Below are positions 1 through 7,505 of a stretch of DNA of 13,162 nt, in pieces. The position numbers and the translations under genes were made by a program. Position 1 is the first letter of the stretch. Each line of letters starts with the position of its first letter. The DNA lies in the NCBI GenBank assembly GCA_026400415.1, contig JAPLPA010000253.1, positions 6,130-19,291 on the forward strand, written 5' to 3'. The DNA comes from Afipia sp. Lineage in GTDB: Bacteria; Pseudomonadota; Alphaproteobacteria; Rhizobiales; Xanthobacteraceae. The notes beneath the pieces were generated by a model. That model ran no database searches. It worked only from the letters and a program-made list of their open reading frames with translations, and was not told the origin of the DNA.

Positions 1-198
1 CAACGACAAAGAGCACGGCGTTTTGCAACTCTGTCCGGAGGCAATCTTTGCTTCAGCGCCCACCGGAATCGATTCGAGTTGGACCGTGACCGCGAGCGGA
101 TCGGACTTGAAGCCACCGAACGATGGCATCGATGGCATCGACGTTGACGAGCATCCGGCAAGCGCAAGGCCTGCTGCGACGACAATAACTACACGCAT
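1..198 (-). CDS. PEGA-like outer-membrane lipoprotein, 3' end cut by window edge
   Basis: The minus strand is open from an ATG at 198 to the window edge (66 codons, no stop), with an in-frame TGA just upstream at 210-208, so this ATG is the first possible start. The product begins with a short hydrophobic signal peptide and a lipobox L-A-G-C at residues 13-16, so Cys16 should be lipidated after signal peptidase II cleavage. A Ser/Pro/Met-rich linker follows, partly built from a 9-bp tandem repeat in the DNA (around 124-141). The segment at about residues 41-66 (LESIPVGAEAKIASGQSCKT and on) resembles a PEGA-type surface domain with a paired-cysteine loop, common in small Bradyrhizobium lipoproteins. 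The role is unknown; envelope location is inferred. No strong ribosome-binding site is visible. Confidence 0.75.
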   Translation of the reverse strand, partial: MRVVIVVAAGLALAGCSSTSMPSMPSFGGFKSDPLAVTVQLESIPVGAEAKIASGQSCKTPCSLSL

Positions 199-354
199 AC
201 AACACCGTCATTTAACGCGGGCGAACTGCCCAGTCCCGCGTAAACCATAGAAGTGTCATCCGGGGCGCGCAACCGGCAGGGCCGCCATAGTAAAGAAAGG
301 GTTAACAGGCCGGAGCCGAAAAATAAGCTGGAATAATGATGTAATTTCAATTGT

Positions 355-1041
355 TTATTTCGTTCCGAAATGCGTCGCCAAGTCCGCAACAGCCTGCGGA
401 AGAGCCTGCATATGCGACACGATGCGATCCGGTTTGAGTTCCGCGACAGGAATATCCGTGTAGCCGAAAGTGACGCCGATCACGGGGACACCCGCGCGCC
501 GCGCGACGCCGACATCGGGGCCGGAATCTCCGACCATGATCGATAAGGAGACCTCGCCACCGGCGCGCACTATGGTCTGGCGCAGAATTGCGGGATCAGG
601 TTTCGACACGCCGAAGGTGTCCGCACCGCAAATGGCATCAAATCGCGACGTCATTTCGAGCTTTTCGAGCAGCAACCGCGACAATCCCTCGAGCTTGTTG
701 GTGCAGACCGCAAAGCGAAAGCCGCCAGATGACAATTCGTCCAGCGTATCGAACAAACTCTCGAACGGGCGCGAGTGATCTGCAATGTGATCGGTGTAGT
801 AGGCGATGAAATCGCCGGTCAGCCGGTCGATGTCCGTAGTGGTTATGGCGCGGCCGTCGAGTTCAAATCCGCGTTCGATCAATTTCCGCGCGCCTGCGCC
901 AATCATGTTGCGTGCCGACGCCATCGGCACGAGCGGCAGACCCTCCCGCTGGAGCACATAGTTCAATGCGCCGATCAGATCGGGCGCGGTGTCGACAAGC
1001 GTGCCATCGAGGTCAAAGACGATCAGCGGGGATTTGGCCAT
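355..1041 (-). CDS. gph: Phosphoglycolate phosphatase, HAD superfamily
   Basis: Predicted to hydrolyse 2-phosphoglycolate to glycolate, a salvage step for the RuBisCO oxygenation product and for DNA-repair phosphoglycolate. All four HAD motifs are visible: D-L-D-G-T near residues 10-14 (nucleophile D10, general acid D12), the motif II Thr in V-C-T-N-K, the motif III Lys in G-V-S-K-P-D-P, and the motif IV acid pair in G-D-S-G-P-D-V. The helical cap insert after motif I fits the Gph subgroup. The ATG at 1041 is chosen because a GAG lies 5 bases upstream; an in-frame GTG at 1047 would add two residues. Length 228 aa is normal. It is divergent from rpiA across about 165 bp. Family membership is secure; the exact substrate rests on family resemblance. 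Confidence 0.9.
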   Translation of the reverse strand: MAKSPLIVFDLDGTLVDTAPDLIGALNYVLQREGLPLVPMASARNMIGAGARKLIERGFELDGRAITTTDIDRLTGDFIAYYTDHIADHSRPFESLFDTLDELSSGGFRFAVCTNKLEGLSRLLLEKLEMTSRFDAICGADTFGVSKPDPAILRQTIVRAGGEVSLSIMVGDSGPDVGVARRAGVPVIGVTFGYTDIPVAELKPDRIVSHMQALPQAVADLATHFGTK

Positions 1042-1114
1042 ACTCACTCGCTAACTGGCGCAGGCACTGCATGCAAGGCTGTGCCGGTCTGACGGAGGCC
1101 TGTTAATTTGCATG

Positions 1115-1129
1115 TTTCCAAGCTGGAAA
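1115..1129. promoter_or_regulatory. Inverted repeat in the gph-rpiA divergent region
   Basis: TTTCCA-AGC-TGGAAA is a perfect 6-bp inverted repeat with a 3-base centre, sitting between the divergent gph and rpiA starts. It could be an operator for either gene or chance. I see no convincing -35/-10 pair to anchor it, so any regulatory role is inference. Confidence 0.25.
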
Positions 1130-1206
1130 ACCCGTATCGCCGCCGTGAGAATCCGCGCTATATGCCCCGCTTTACCGGCATTGGCCGGTCGCGCCGGAAG
1201 CCGCCC

Positions 1207-1917
1207 ATGTCCATGGATGATCTGAAGAGGCAGGCCGCTGCTCGTGCGCTCGAGCAGGTTCGGGATGGCATGCGCCTTGGCCTCGGCACGGGCTCGACTG
1301 CAAAGCATTTTGTTGAATTGCTCGGTGAGCGCGTGCGCGGCGGCTTGAAGGTTGTGGGCGTCCCGACGTCGGAAGCAACGCGTGCCGATGCAGAACGATG
1401 CGGCGTGCCGTTAAAGACGTTGGAAGAGATTGACCGGCTCGATCTGACCGTCGATGGAGCAGACGAAATCGACCCCAATCTCGACCTGATCAAGGGCGGC
1501 GGCGGCGCGTTGTTGCGCGAGAAGATCGTCGCCGCAGCTTCTGACCGGATGATCGTCATTGCTGATGAGACCAAATGGGTCGATACGCTGGGACGGTTTC
1601 CATTGCCCATCGAGGTCATACCCTTCGGGCTCGGGGCGACCCGCAGGGCCATCGAAAAGGCGTTTGCCGAAAGCGGCGTTTCGGGGCAAATGGAGGTCCG
1701 TAAGGACAAAAATGGCCATGGTTTCGTCACCGATGGCGGCCACTGGATACTCGACGCCCGGCTCGGGCGGATACCCGATTCTCCACGGTTGGCGATGTCG
1801 TTAAGTTCAATTCCCGGCGTTGTGGAGCACGGGTTATTCATCGGCCTCGCCAGCACCGCTGTGTTCGCGGGGGCTAACGGAATTCGTATTGTTGAACGGC
1901 CTTCACGCCGCAATTGA
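1207..1917 (+). CDS. rpiA: Ribose-5-phosphate isomerase A
   Basis: Interconverts ribose 5-phosphate and ribulose 5-phosphate in the non-oxidative pentose phosphate pathway (and the Calvin cycle in autotrophic relatives). Motifs are intact: phosphate-binding G-T-G-S-T at residues 27-31, D-G-A-D-E at 83-87, and K-G-G-G-G-A-L-L-R-E-K at 96-106. D83, D86, K96 and E105 align with the E. coli catalytic residues D81, D84, K94 and E103 at a constant offset of two. The ATG at 1207 gives the usual length (236 aa) and has GGAA about 7 bases upstream. Longer in-frame starts (ATG 1162, TTG 1108) would add a basic, unconserved-looking tail. The stop overlaps the ribosome-binding site of the next gene, suggesting co-transcription with the DUF2059 gene and gor. 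Confidence 0.93.
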   Translation: MSMDDLKRQAAARALEQVRDGMRLGLGTGSTAKHFVELLGERVRGGLKVVGVPTSEATRADAERCGVPLKTLEEIDRLDLTVDGADEIDPNLDLIKGGGGALLREKIVAAASDRMIVIADETKWVDTLGRFPLPIEVIPFGLGATRRAIEKAFAESGVSGQMEVRKDKNGHGFVTDGGHWILDARLGRIPDSPRLAMSLSSIPGVVEHGLFIGLASTAVFAGANGIRIVERPSRRN

Positions 1918-1921
1918 GGAG
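1916..1921 (+). promoter_or_regulatory. Ribosome-binding site GAGGAG of the DUF2059 gene
   Basis: GAGGAG lies 7 bases before the ATG at 1929 and overlaps the rpiA stop codon. It fixes the start of the DUF2059 gene at 1929 rather than at the in-frame upstream codon near 1914, and suggests translational coupling to rpiA. Confidence 0.75.
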
Positions 1922-1928
1922 AATTGGA

Positions 1929-2456
1929 ATGAAGAAACTTTCGTACACATTGTTCGCGGCGATTGCCGCACTCGGAATCATCATGACTGGCGCGATGGCG
2001 CAAGCACCGAAGGCCGAACCGCTGAAGCCGGTTTCCGCTGCCGCGCTCGCCTCTGCAAAAGAAATTCTCGTCGCTAAGAATGTCGCATTGATTTACCAGG
2101 GCGCCATTCCGGGCCTCGTTCAGCGCGTCAAGGATCAACTCACGCAAACCAATCTGAACCTGCAGAAAGATCTCGATGAAGCTTCTGCAAAGGTCGCAAA
2201 GGATCTCGCAGGTCGCGAGCAGGAAATCGGCGAGCAGATGGCCAAGATCTACGCTAACGCATTCACGGAATCCGAACTCAAGGAACTTGCGACGTTCTAC
2301 AATTCGCCATTGGGCAAGAAGGTGATCGATGCCGAGCCTAACGCCTTCGCCAACAGCCGCGCCTTCATGAACGAGTGGGCGCAGAAGATCGTGCAGGAAA
2401 TCGATACCAAACTTCGCGCGGAAATGAAGGCGCGCGGCAAGCCTGTCTCTGGCTAG
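1929..2456 (+). CDS. Secreted DUF2059 domain protein
   Basis: A 175-residue exported protein of unknown function. Residues 1-26 form a signal peptide (M-K-K, hydrophobic core, then A-M-A-Q-A with likely type I cleavage after residue 24 or 26), so it should act in the periplasm. The rest is predicted helical and charged. Residues 98-155 match DUF2059: a helix ending in Y-A-N-A-F-T-E-S-E-L-K-E-L, the signature tail F-Y-N-S-P-L-G-K-K at about 123-131, then a final amphipathic helix. It sits between rpiA and gor, 11 bp and 7 bp from each, so it is probably part of one transcript. As I recall it, this neighbourhood recurs in related bradyrhizobia. No catalytic residues can be proposed. Confidence 0.88.
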   Translation: MKKLSYTLFAAIAALGIIMTGAMAQAPKAEPLKPVSAAALASAKEILVAKNVALIYQGAIPGLVQRVKDQLTQTNLNLQKDLDEASAKVAKDLAGREQEIGEQMAKIYANAFTESELKELATFYNSPLGKKVIDAEPNAFANSRAFMNEWAQKIVQEIDTKLRAEMKARGKPVSG

Positions 2457-2463
2457 TATCGCG

Positions 2464-3849
2464 ATGGCTGATCTCGACGTCGATCTATTCGTCATCGGTG
2501 GAGGTTCGGGCGGCGTGCGCGCCGCCCGTCTCGCCGCCGGTTACGGAGCCAAGGTCGTCGTCGCAGAAGAATACCGGATGGGTGGCACCTGCGTGATCCG
2601 CGGTTGTGTGCCCAAGAAGCTGATGGTCTATGCCTCGCATATCCACCAGGAGATCGCCGACGCCGCTGGGTTCGGCTGGACGATCCCGACGGCTTCCTTC
2701 GACTGGGCGACATTGATCGCCAACAAGGACAAGGAAATCGCGCGACTTGAGGCCGCGTACACGTTCAACGTCGAGAAATCCGGCGCAAGCGTCGTCAAGA
2801 CGCGCGCGGTGTTCGAGGATGCGCATTCGTTGCGTCTTGCGACCGGCGAAAAGGTCAACACGAAATATGTGCTGATCGCCACTGGCGGCGCGCCGAACCA
2901 TGGCGCAGCCATTCCGGGTATCGAACACGTTATTTCATCCAATGAAGTGTTTCATCTGAAGCACCTTCCCAAGCGCGTCGTCATTCAGGGCGGCGGTTAC
3001 ATCGCGCTGGAATTCGCCTGCATTTTCGCAGGATTTGGCTCCGATGTGACGCTGATCTATCGCGGAGAGAATATCCTGCGTGGCTTCGACGAGGATGTTC
3101 GCGCGCATGTTCGTCACGAAATGGAAGAAGCGGGCATTACAATTCTCACCGGCTGCAAGGTCGAGAAGGTCGATCGCCACGGCGATGTGTTCACCTCGCA
3201 TCTGTCGAACGGATCGAGCGTGGCGTCGGATCAGGTGATGTTCGCCATCGGGCGTCATCCCAACGTCAAGGGTTTGGGATTGGAGAAAGCGGGCGTTGCG
3301 CTCAATCCAGTGAATGGCGGCATTGCCGTCAACGAGTTCTCGCAGACCAACGTGCCGAACATCTATGCGGTCGGCGACGTGACCCATCGGGTCAATCTCA
3401 CACCGGTCGCGATCCGCGAGGGCCACGCGTTTGCAGACAGTGTGTTCGGTGGACGCCCAACGCGCGTCGATCATGCCGATATTCCGACCGCGGTGTTTTC
3501 GCAGCCGCAGGTCGGCACAGTGGGCCTCACGGAAGCCGAGGCGCGCGCGCAATACACCCACGTCGATATTTACAAGGCCAACTTCAGGCCGATCAAGGCG
3601 ACGATTTCCGGCAACACCAGCCGCGTGCTGATGAAGCTGATCGTCGATGGTGTGACGGATCGGATTCTCGGCTGCCATATCGTGTCATCCGATGCCGCCG
3701 AGATCATTCAGGTCGTCGGCATCGCGATCAAGACGAAGGCCACGAAGGCGGATTTCGACGCGACCTTCGCGGTGCATCCGACATCGGCTGAAGAACTGGT
3801 GACGATGCGCACGCCGACATCGCGCCATGTCCGGCAGGCCGCAGAGTAG
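2464..3849 (+). CDS. gor: Glutathione-disulfide reductase
   Basis: Reduces glutathione disulfide to glutathione with NADPH; cytoplasmic FAD flavoprotein, homodimer. Features in order: FAD-binding G-G-G-S-G-G at residues 12-17; redox disulfide C43-V-I-R-G-C48; NADPH Rossmann motif G-G-G-Y-I-A at 176-181 followed by R200 and R206, which fit the arginines that select NADPH over NADH; second FAD motif Y-A-V-G-D at 301-305; and the C-terminal H-P-T-S-A-E-E at 438-444 holding the catalytic His/Glu pair. Length 461 aa is standard. The ATG lies 7 bp after the upstream stop with a poor ribosome-binding site, so translation is probably coupled to the DUF2059 gene. Related dihydrolipoamide or mercuric reductases are less likely given the arginines and the C-V-I-R-G-C spacing. 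Confidence 0.94.
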   Translation: MADLDVDLFVIGGGSGGVRAARLAAGYGAKVVVAEEYRMGGTCVIRGCVPKKLMVYASHIHQEIADAAGFGWTIPTASFDWATLIANKDKEIARLEAAYTFNVEKSGASVVKTRAVFEDAHSLRLATGEKVNTKYVLIATGGAPNHGAAIPGIEHVISSNEVFHLKHLPKRVVIQGGGYIALEFACIFAGFGSDVTLIYRGENILRGFDEDVRAHVRHEMEEAGITILTGCKVEKVDRHGDVFTSHLSNGSSVASDQVMFAIGRHPNVKGLGLEKAGVALNPVNGGIAVNEFSQTNVPNIYAVGDVTHRVNLTPVAIREGHAFADSVFGGRPTRVDHADIPTAVFSQPQVGTVGLTEAEARAQYTHVDIYKANFRPIKATISGNTSRVLMKLIVDGVTDRILGCHIVSSDAAEIIQVVGIAIKTKATKADFDATFAVHPTSAEELVTMRTPTSRHVRQAAE

Positions 3850-3945
3850 GGTGCGCAACGCTGCTGCTCCCCGTGGTTAACGCAGAACAGCTGCCAAACC
3901 ATTGAGCAGTAAGGGCGAATTGCAACTGGTAACGGCACCGCAGCC

Positions 3946-3971
3946 TGTGTATAACCCCGCGCTATCACACA
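3946..3971. promoter_or_regulatory. Imperfect palindrome before the DAHP synthase gene
   Basis: In the 146-bp gap after gor, TGTGTATA and TATCACACA form a near-perfect inverted repeat around a GC-rich centre. The left arm includes TATAAC at 3950-3955, a possible -10 box with only a weak -35 (TGGTAA) 17 bases upstream. A likely ribosome-binding site CAGGAG sits 8 bases before the ATG at 3996. The gap holds no gene. A promoter here is plausible; a specific regulator cannot be named. Confidence 0.3.
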
Positions 3972-3995
3972 GACTTTGGTTCAGGAGTTTAGGTC

Positions 3996-4730
3996 ATGTC
4001 CGAGCGTTGGACGCCCGACAGCTGGCGCAAGAAGCCAGTTCTGCAAGTGCCGGATTATCCCGACGCGAAAGCGTTGACGGATGTCGAGGCGCAGCTTGCG
4101 ACATTTCCGCCGCTGGTCTTTGCAGGTGAGGCCCGCAATCTGAAGAAGTCGCTGGCCCGCGTCGCCAATGGCGAGGCCTTCCTGTTGCAGGGCGGCGATT
4201 GCGCCGAGAGCTTCGCCGAGCACGGCGCGAATAATATCCGCGATTTCTTCCGTGTGCTTTTGCAGATGTCGGTCGTAATGACCTACGCCGCCGGGATGCC
4301 GGTGGTAAAGGTCGGCCGCATCGCCGGACAATTCGCAAAGCCGCGCTCGTCGCCGATGGAAAAGCAGGGCGATGTTGAATTGCCGAGCTATCGCGGCGAC
4401 ATCGTCAATGACATGGCGTTCACGAAAGAATCCCGCATCCCCGATCCGCAGCGCCAGCTGATGGCGTATCGCCAGTCGGCGGCGACATTGAATCTTTTAC
4501 GCGCGTTCGCGACGGGCGGGTTCGCCAATCTGGGAAGCGTGCATCAGTGGATGCTTGGTTTTCTCAAGGACTCTCCGCAGTCGCGTCGTTACAAGGAATT
4601 GGCGGATCGCATTTCGGATGCGCTGAATTTCATGCAGGCGTGCGGCCTCGATCTTGAGAGCCATCCCGAACTGCGCGCTACCGATTTTTACACCAGCCAT
4701 GAAGCGCTGCTGCTGCCCCCGTACCCGTAA
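3996..4730 (+). pseudogene. aroG: Class II DAHP synthase, N-terminal part of interrupted gene
   Basis: 3-Deoxy-D-arabino-heptulosonate 7-phosphate synthase condenses phosphoenolpyruvate with erythrose 4-phosphate, the first step of the shikimate pathway. The N-terminal 242 residues are well preserved: L-Q-G-G-D-C-A-E with metal ligand C69, and V-G-R-I-A-G-Q-F-A-K-P-R-S with R108, K115 and S118. These match M. tuberculosis AroG C87, R126, K133 and S136 at a constant offset of 18. S-H-E-A-L-L-L follows at about 234-240. Homology stops abruptly after L-L-P-P-Y (4724), and a TAA ends the frame at 4730. The class II form, about 460 aa, is the usual one in Bradyrhizobium relatives. The gene is broken as written; a faulty assembly is the main alternative to a true pseudogene. 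Confidence 0.88.
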
Positions 4731-4778
4731 AGGTAAAGATACCTGTTGCAGATAATGCTGCCGTAACCGTATCATGGT
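4725..4778 (+). other. Non-homologous 54-base replacement inside the DAHP synthase gene
   Basis: Between codons for L-L-P-P-Y (ending 4724) and H-V-E-Y-F-R-G-I (from 4779) lies a 54-base stretch unlike any DAHP synthase. Read in the gene's frame it has TAA at 4728, 4734 and 4761. Family members have about 34 residues here, including the W-I-G-(D/E)-R-T-R-Q motif that contacts substrate. The stretch is AT-richer than its surroundings (4719-4778 is about 47 % GC by hand count). Its length keeps the downstream half in the original frame. It has no terminal repeats or hairpin that would identify it as an insertion. Confidence 0.7.
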
Positions 4779-5339
4779 CATGTTGAATATTTTCGCGGCA
4801 TCAAGAATCCGATCGGCCTCAAATGCGGCCCATCGCTGAAGCCGGATGAGCTCATCAAGTTGATCGATATTCTCAATCCTGAGAACGAGCCGGGCCGCCT
4901 CACGCTTATCAATCGCTTCGGTTCCGACAAGATCGACGCGCATTTGCCGCAACTCATTCGCGCTGTGAAGCGCGAAGGCCGCAGTGTGGTCTGGTCGTGC
5001 GATCCGATGCACGGCAACACCATCACGTCGACCAGCGGTTACAAGACCCGTCCGTTCGACCGCGTGCTGGGCGAGGTGAAATCGTTCTTTACGATCCACG
5101 CCACTGAGGGAACGCATGCCGGTGGCGTGCACCTGGAGATGACCGGGCAGGATGTGACCGAATGCATCGGCGGCGCGCGTGCGATCACCGATGAGGACCT
5201 TAACGACCGCTATCACACGGTCTGCGATCCGCGCCTCAACGCCGAGCAATCCATCGACATGGCTTTCCTGATCGCCGAACTGCTCAAGCAGGAACGCGTG
5301 GGCAAGGCGAAGCCGATGCCGGCTGTCGCGGGATTCTGA
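4779..5339 (+). pseudogene. aroG: Class II DAHP synthase, C-terminal part of interrupted gene
   Basis: This is the second half of the gene, in the same reading frame as the first. It resumes at H-V-E-Y-F-R-G-I-K-N-P-I-G and runs to the normal end. It carries the remaining metal ligands expected from the M. tuberculosis enzyme (H369, E411, D441): His in D-P-M-H-G-N-T, Glu in G-G-V-H-L-E-M-T-G, and Asp in C-D-P-R-L-N-A-E-Q. Substrate residues in K-C-G-P-S and N-R-F-G-S-D-K are also present. No ATG or GTG exists near its start; the first possible initiator is a TTG at 4860, so it is unlikely to be translated alone. The stop is 2 bp before the putative dgkA start, implying co-transcription. Confidence 0.87.
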
Positions 5340-5341
5340 AA

Positions 5342-5707
5342 TTGGGTGGCGTGCTGCAACGGATGTGGCGCGCCACCATTAACAGCCGCAATGGCCTCGC
5401 TTTCGCGTCTCGCTCCGAGCAGGCATTCCGCGAGGAAATCGTCGCCCTTGTCATTGCAGTGCCGCTGGCATTTCTGATCGGCACGACGCCTGCGCGGCGC
5501 GTCGAGATGATCGGCGTCGTGCTGCTGTTGATGGTGGTCGAACTGCTCAACACTGCAATCGAAAAACTCGCCGATCGTCTGACGACCGTTCACGATACGC
5601 AGATCGGCCGGGACAAGGACATGGGCACTGCGGCCGTAGGCGTCACGCTCGTCATCGCTGGCATGATCTGGTTGTTCGCCATCGCTGAGCGCATAGGGCT
5701 TATTTGA
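5342..5707 (+). CDS. dgkA: Diacylglycerol kinase, small integral membrane type
   Basis: Phosphorylates diacylglycerol to phosphatidic acid with ATP in the inner membrane, recycling diacylglycerol released for example when glycerophosphates are transferred to periplasmic glucans. The 121-residue protein has an amphipathic N-terminus and three transmembrane helices (about 34-48, 55-75 and 96-116). Key residues match E. coli DgkA at a constant offset of two: E26 (E28), E67 (E69), N70 (N72), E74 (E76), and the K92-D93-M-G loop (K94-D95). The start is uncertain: TTG at 5342, GTG at 5351 and ATG at 5363 are all in frame and none has a strong ribosome-binding site. ATG 5363 would still leave all conserved parts. 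It follows the DAHP synthase gene almost without a gap. Confidence 0.88.
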   Translation: MGGVLQRMWRATINSRNGLAFASRSEQAFREEIVALVIAVPLAFLIGTTPARRVEMIGVVLLLMVVELLNTAIEKLADRLTTVHDTQIGRDKDMGTAAVGVTLVIAGMIWLFAIAERIGLI

Positions 5708-5709
5708 TA

Positions 5710-5721
5710 CCGCAATTGCGG
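5710..5721. repeat. 12-bp perfect palindrome between dgkA and nadE
   Basis: CCGCAATTGCGG is a perfect palindrome, 2 bp after the dgkA stop and 29 bp before the nadE ATG. It could be a regulator site or a small RNA hairpin. There is no following T-run, so it is not an intrinsic terminator. Function unknown. Confidence 0.35.
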
Positions 5722-5750
5722 ACTTATGCTCCAGCGGGCTAAAAGGTCTC

Positions 5751-7499
5751 ATGGCCGACAAGAAGCAATTCGTCGTCACGATCGCGCAGCTTAATCCGGT
5801 TGTCGGCGATGTTGCGGGCAATGCCGCCAAGGCGCGCGCCGCGCGGGCGAAAGCCAAGAGCGATGGCGCGGATCTGGTCGTGCTGACCGAGCTGTTCATT
5901 GCCGGTTATCCGCCGGAAGATCTCGTGCTGAAGCCAGCATTTCAGGCAGCTTGCCGCGCCGAAATCGAAACGCTCGCGCGCGAAACGAGCGACGGCGGCC
6001 CCGCGATGCTGATCGGCACGCCATGGGTCGATGACGGCAAGCTCTATAATGCCTGCGCGCTGCTCGACGGCGGACGCATCGCGGCCATTCGCTACAAGGT
6101 CAATCTTCCCAATTACGGCGTGTTCGACGAGAAGCGCGTATTTGCGCGCGGGCCAGTGTCAGGTCCCGTCACCATTCGCGGCGTGCGCGTGGGCATCCCG
6201 ATCTGCGAAGACACGTGGATGGAAGAATCCGCCGACTACGAAAACGTCGTCGAATGTCTGCACGAGACCGGCGCGGAAATTCTCATCGTGCCGAACGGCT
6301 CACCTTACACACGCGAAAAATACGACATGCGGATGTCGGTGTCGGTGGCGCGCGTTACGGAAAGTCATCTGCCGCTCATCTACGTCAACGAAATCGGCGG
6401 CCAGGATGAGCTTGTGTTCGACGGCACGTCGTTCGGATTGAACGCCGACAAGTCGCTGGCGTTTCAACTGCCGTCATTCGCAGAAAATATCACGACGACG
6501 AAATGGACCAAAGGCGAGGGCGGCTGGACTTGCAAGGGACTGGTCGCATCATTGATCGATGGCGACAAGGCCGATTACGCGGCATGCGTGCTCGGGTTGC
6601 GCGACTATGTGACGAAGACTGGATTTCCCGGCGTCTTGCTGGGTGTCTCGGGCGGCATCGACTCGGCGTTGTGCGCAGCCATTGCGGTCGATGCGCTCGG
6701 TGCGGACAAATTGCGCGGCGTGATGCTGCCGTTCAGGTTTACGGCGCAGGAATCGCTCGACGACGCGGCCAAACTCGCAAAAGCGCTCGGATTCAAATAC
6801 GAAGTTCTGCCGATCGCGTCGGCGGTGGAAGGCTTTGAGAGCATCCTTAGCGAGACGTTCAAGGGATTGCCGCGCGACGTGACGGAAGAAAATCTGCAGG
6901 CCCGCACGCGCGGCGTTCTCTTGATGGCAATGTCCAACAAAACCGGTGCGATGCTGGTGACGACCGGCAACAAATCCGAAATGTCGGTGGGCTATGCCAC
7001 GCTCTACGGCGACATGAACGGCGGCTACAATCCGATCAAGGATATTTACAAGACCGAAGTGTTTCGCCTCTCAACATTGCGCAACACATGGAAACCTGAC
7101 GGCGCGCTCGGTCCATCCGGCGAAGTCATTCCGCCGAACATCGTCACGCGGCCGCCGACGGCGGAATTACGCGAGAACCAGACCGATCAGGATTCGCTGC
7201 CGCCGTATGATATTCTCGATGGTATTCTCGAACGCCTCGTCGAGCGCGAGCAGACTTTGGCGTCGATCATCGCCGAGGGCTTCGACCGCGATACGGTGGT
7301 GCGGATCGAGCGGTTGTTGAATGTTGCCGAATACAAGCGGCGTCAGGCGGCACCGGGCGTCAAGGTCACGCGCAAGAATTTCGGCCGCGACCGCCGCTAT
7401 CCCATCGTCAACAAGTTTCGCGACTCCGGGAAGGCCGCACCCGCGCCGGATCATTCGCTGGTGACGAAATCCGGCAGCGGGTCTGCGGAAGCGTTTTAA
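5751..7499 (+). CDS. nadE: Glutamine-dependent NAD+ synthetase
   Basis: Makes NAD+ from nicotinic acid adenine dinucleotide, ATP and glutamine; last step of NAD biosynthesis, cytoplasmic. The N-terminal nitrilase-type glutaminase domain (about 8-265) has the triad E47 (T-E-L-F-I-A-G-Y), K116 (R-Y-K-V-N-L-P-N-Y-G-V-F-D-E) and C152 (P-I-C-E-D-T-W). The C-terminal synthetase domain (about 275-560) has the ATP pyrophosphatase P-loop S-G-G-I-D-S at 300-305, T-T-G-N-K-S-E, and the conserved end K-R-R-Q-A-A-P-G-V-K-V-T. Length 582 aa is typical and no segment is missing. AAGG ahead of the ATG supports the start. The short tail after R-D-S-G is Ala/Ser/Gly-rich and probably disordered. It converges with the DUF2865 gene, only 6 bp between stops. 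Confidence 0.95.
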   Translation: MADKKQFVVTIAQLNPVVGDVAGNAAKARAARAKAKSDGADLVVLTELFIAGYPPEDLVLKPAFQAACRAEIETLARETSDGGPAMLIGTPWVDDGKLYNACALLDGGRIAAIRYKVNLPNYGVFDEKRVFARGPVSGPVTIRGVRVGIPICEDTWMEESADYENVVECLHETGAEILIVPNGSPYTREKYDMRMSVSVARVTESHLPLIYVNEIGGQDELVFDGTSFGLNADKSLAFQLPSFAENITTTKWTKGEGGWTCKGLVASLIDGDKADYAACVLGLRDYVTKTGFPGVLLGVSGGIDSALCAAIAVDALGADKLRGVMLPFRFTAQESLDDAAKLAKALGFKYEVLPIASAVEGFESILSETFKGLPRDVTEENLQARTRGVLLMAMSNKTGAMLVTTGNKSEMSVGYATLYGDMNGGYNPIKDIYKTEVFRLSTLRNTWKPDGALGPSGEVIPPNIVTRPPTAELRENQTDQDSLPPYDILDGILERLVEREQTLASIIAEGFDRDTVVRIERLLNVAEYKRRQAAPGVKVTRKNFGRDRRYPIVNKFRDSGKAAPAPDHSLVTKSGSGSAEAF

Positions 7500-7505
7500 G
7501 GCTGA

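Noticed and set aside
199..354. Possible intrinsic terminator after gph
   Set aside because: A minus-strand T-rich run exists near 328-336, but no stable GC stem precedes it.
1158..2495. Long minus-strand open frame opposite rpiA and the DUF2059 gene (445 codons)
   Set aside because: It is antisense to two clear genes, shows no recognisable domain, and is a common by-product of high-GC codon use.
4719..4778. The replaced aroG segment as an intein, group I/II intron or IS scar
   Set aside because: It is far too short (54 bases), has no terminal inverted repeats or target duplication, and expected host sequence is missing rather than interrupted.
4771..4781. ATCATGGTCAT resembles the start of the lacZ alpha region in cloning vectors
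   Set aside because: The match is only 11 bases and the right part belongs to the native codons before H-V-E; no further vector sequence is present.
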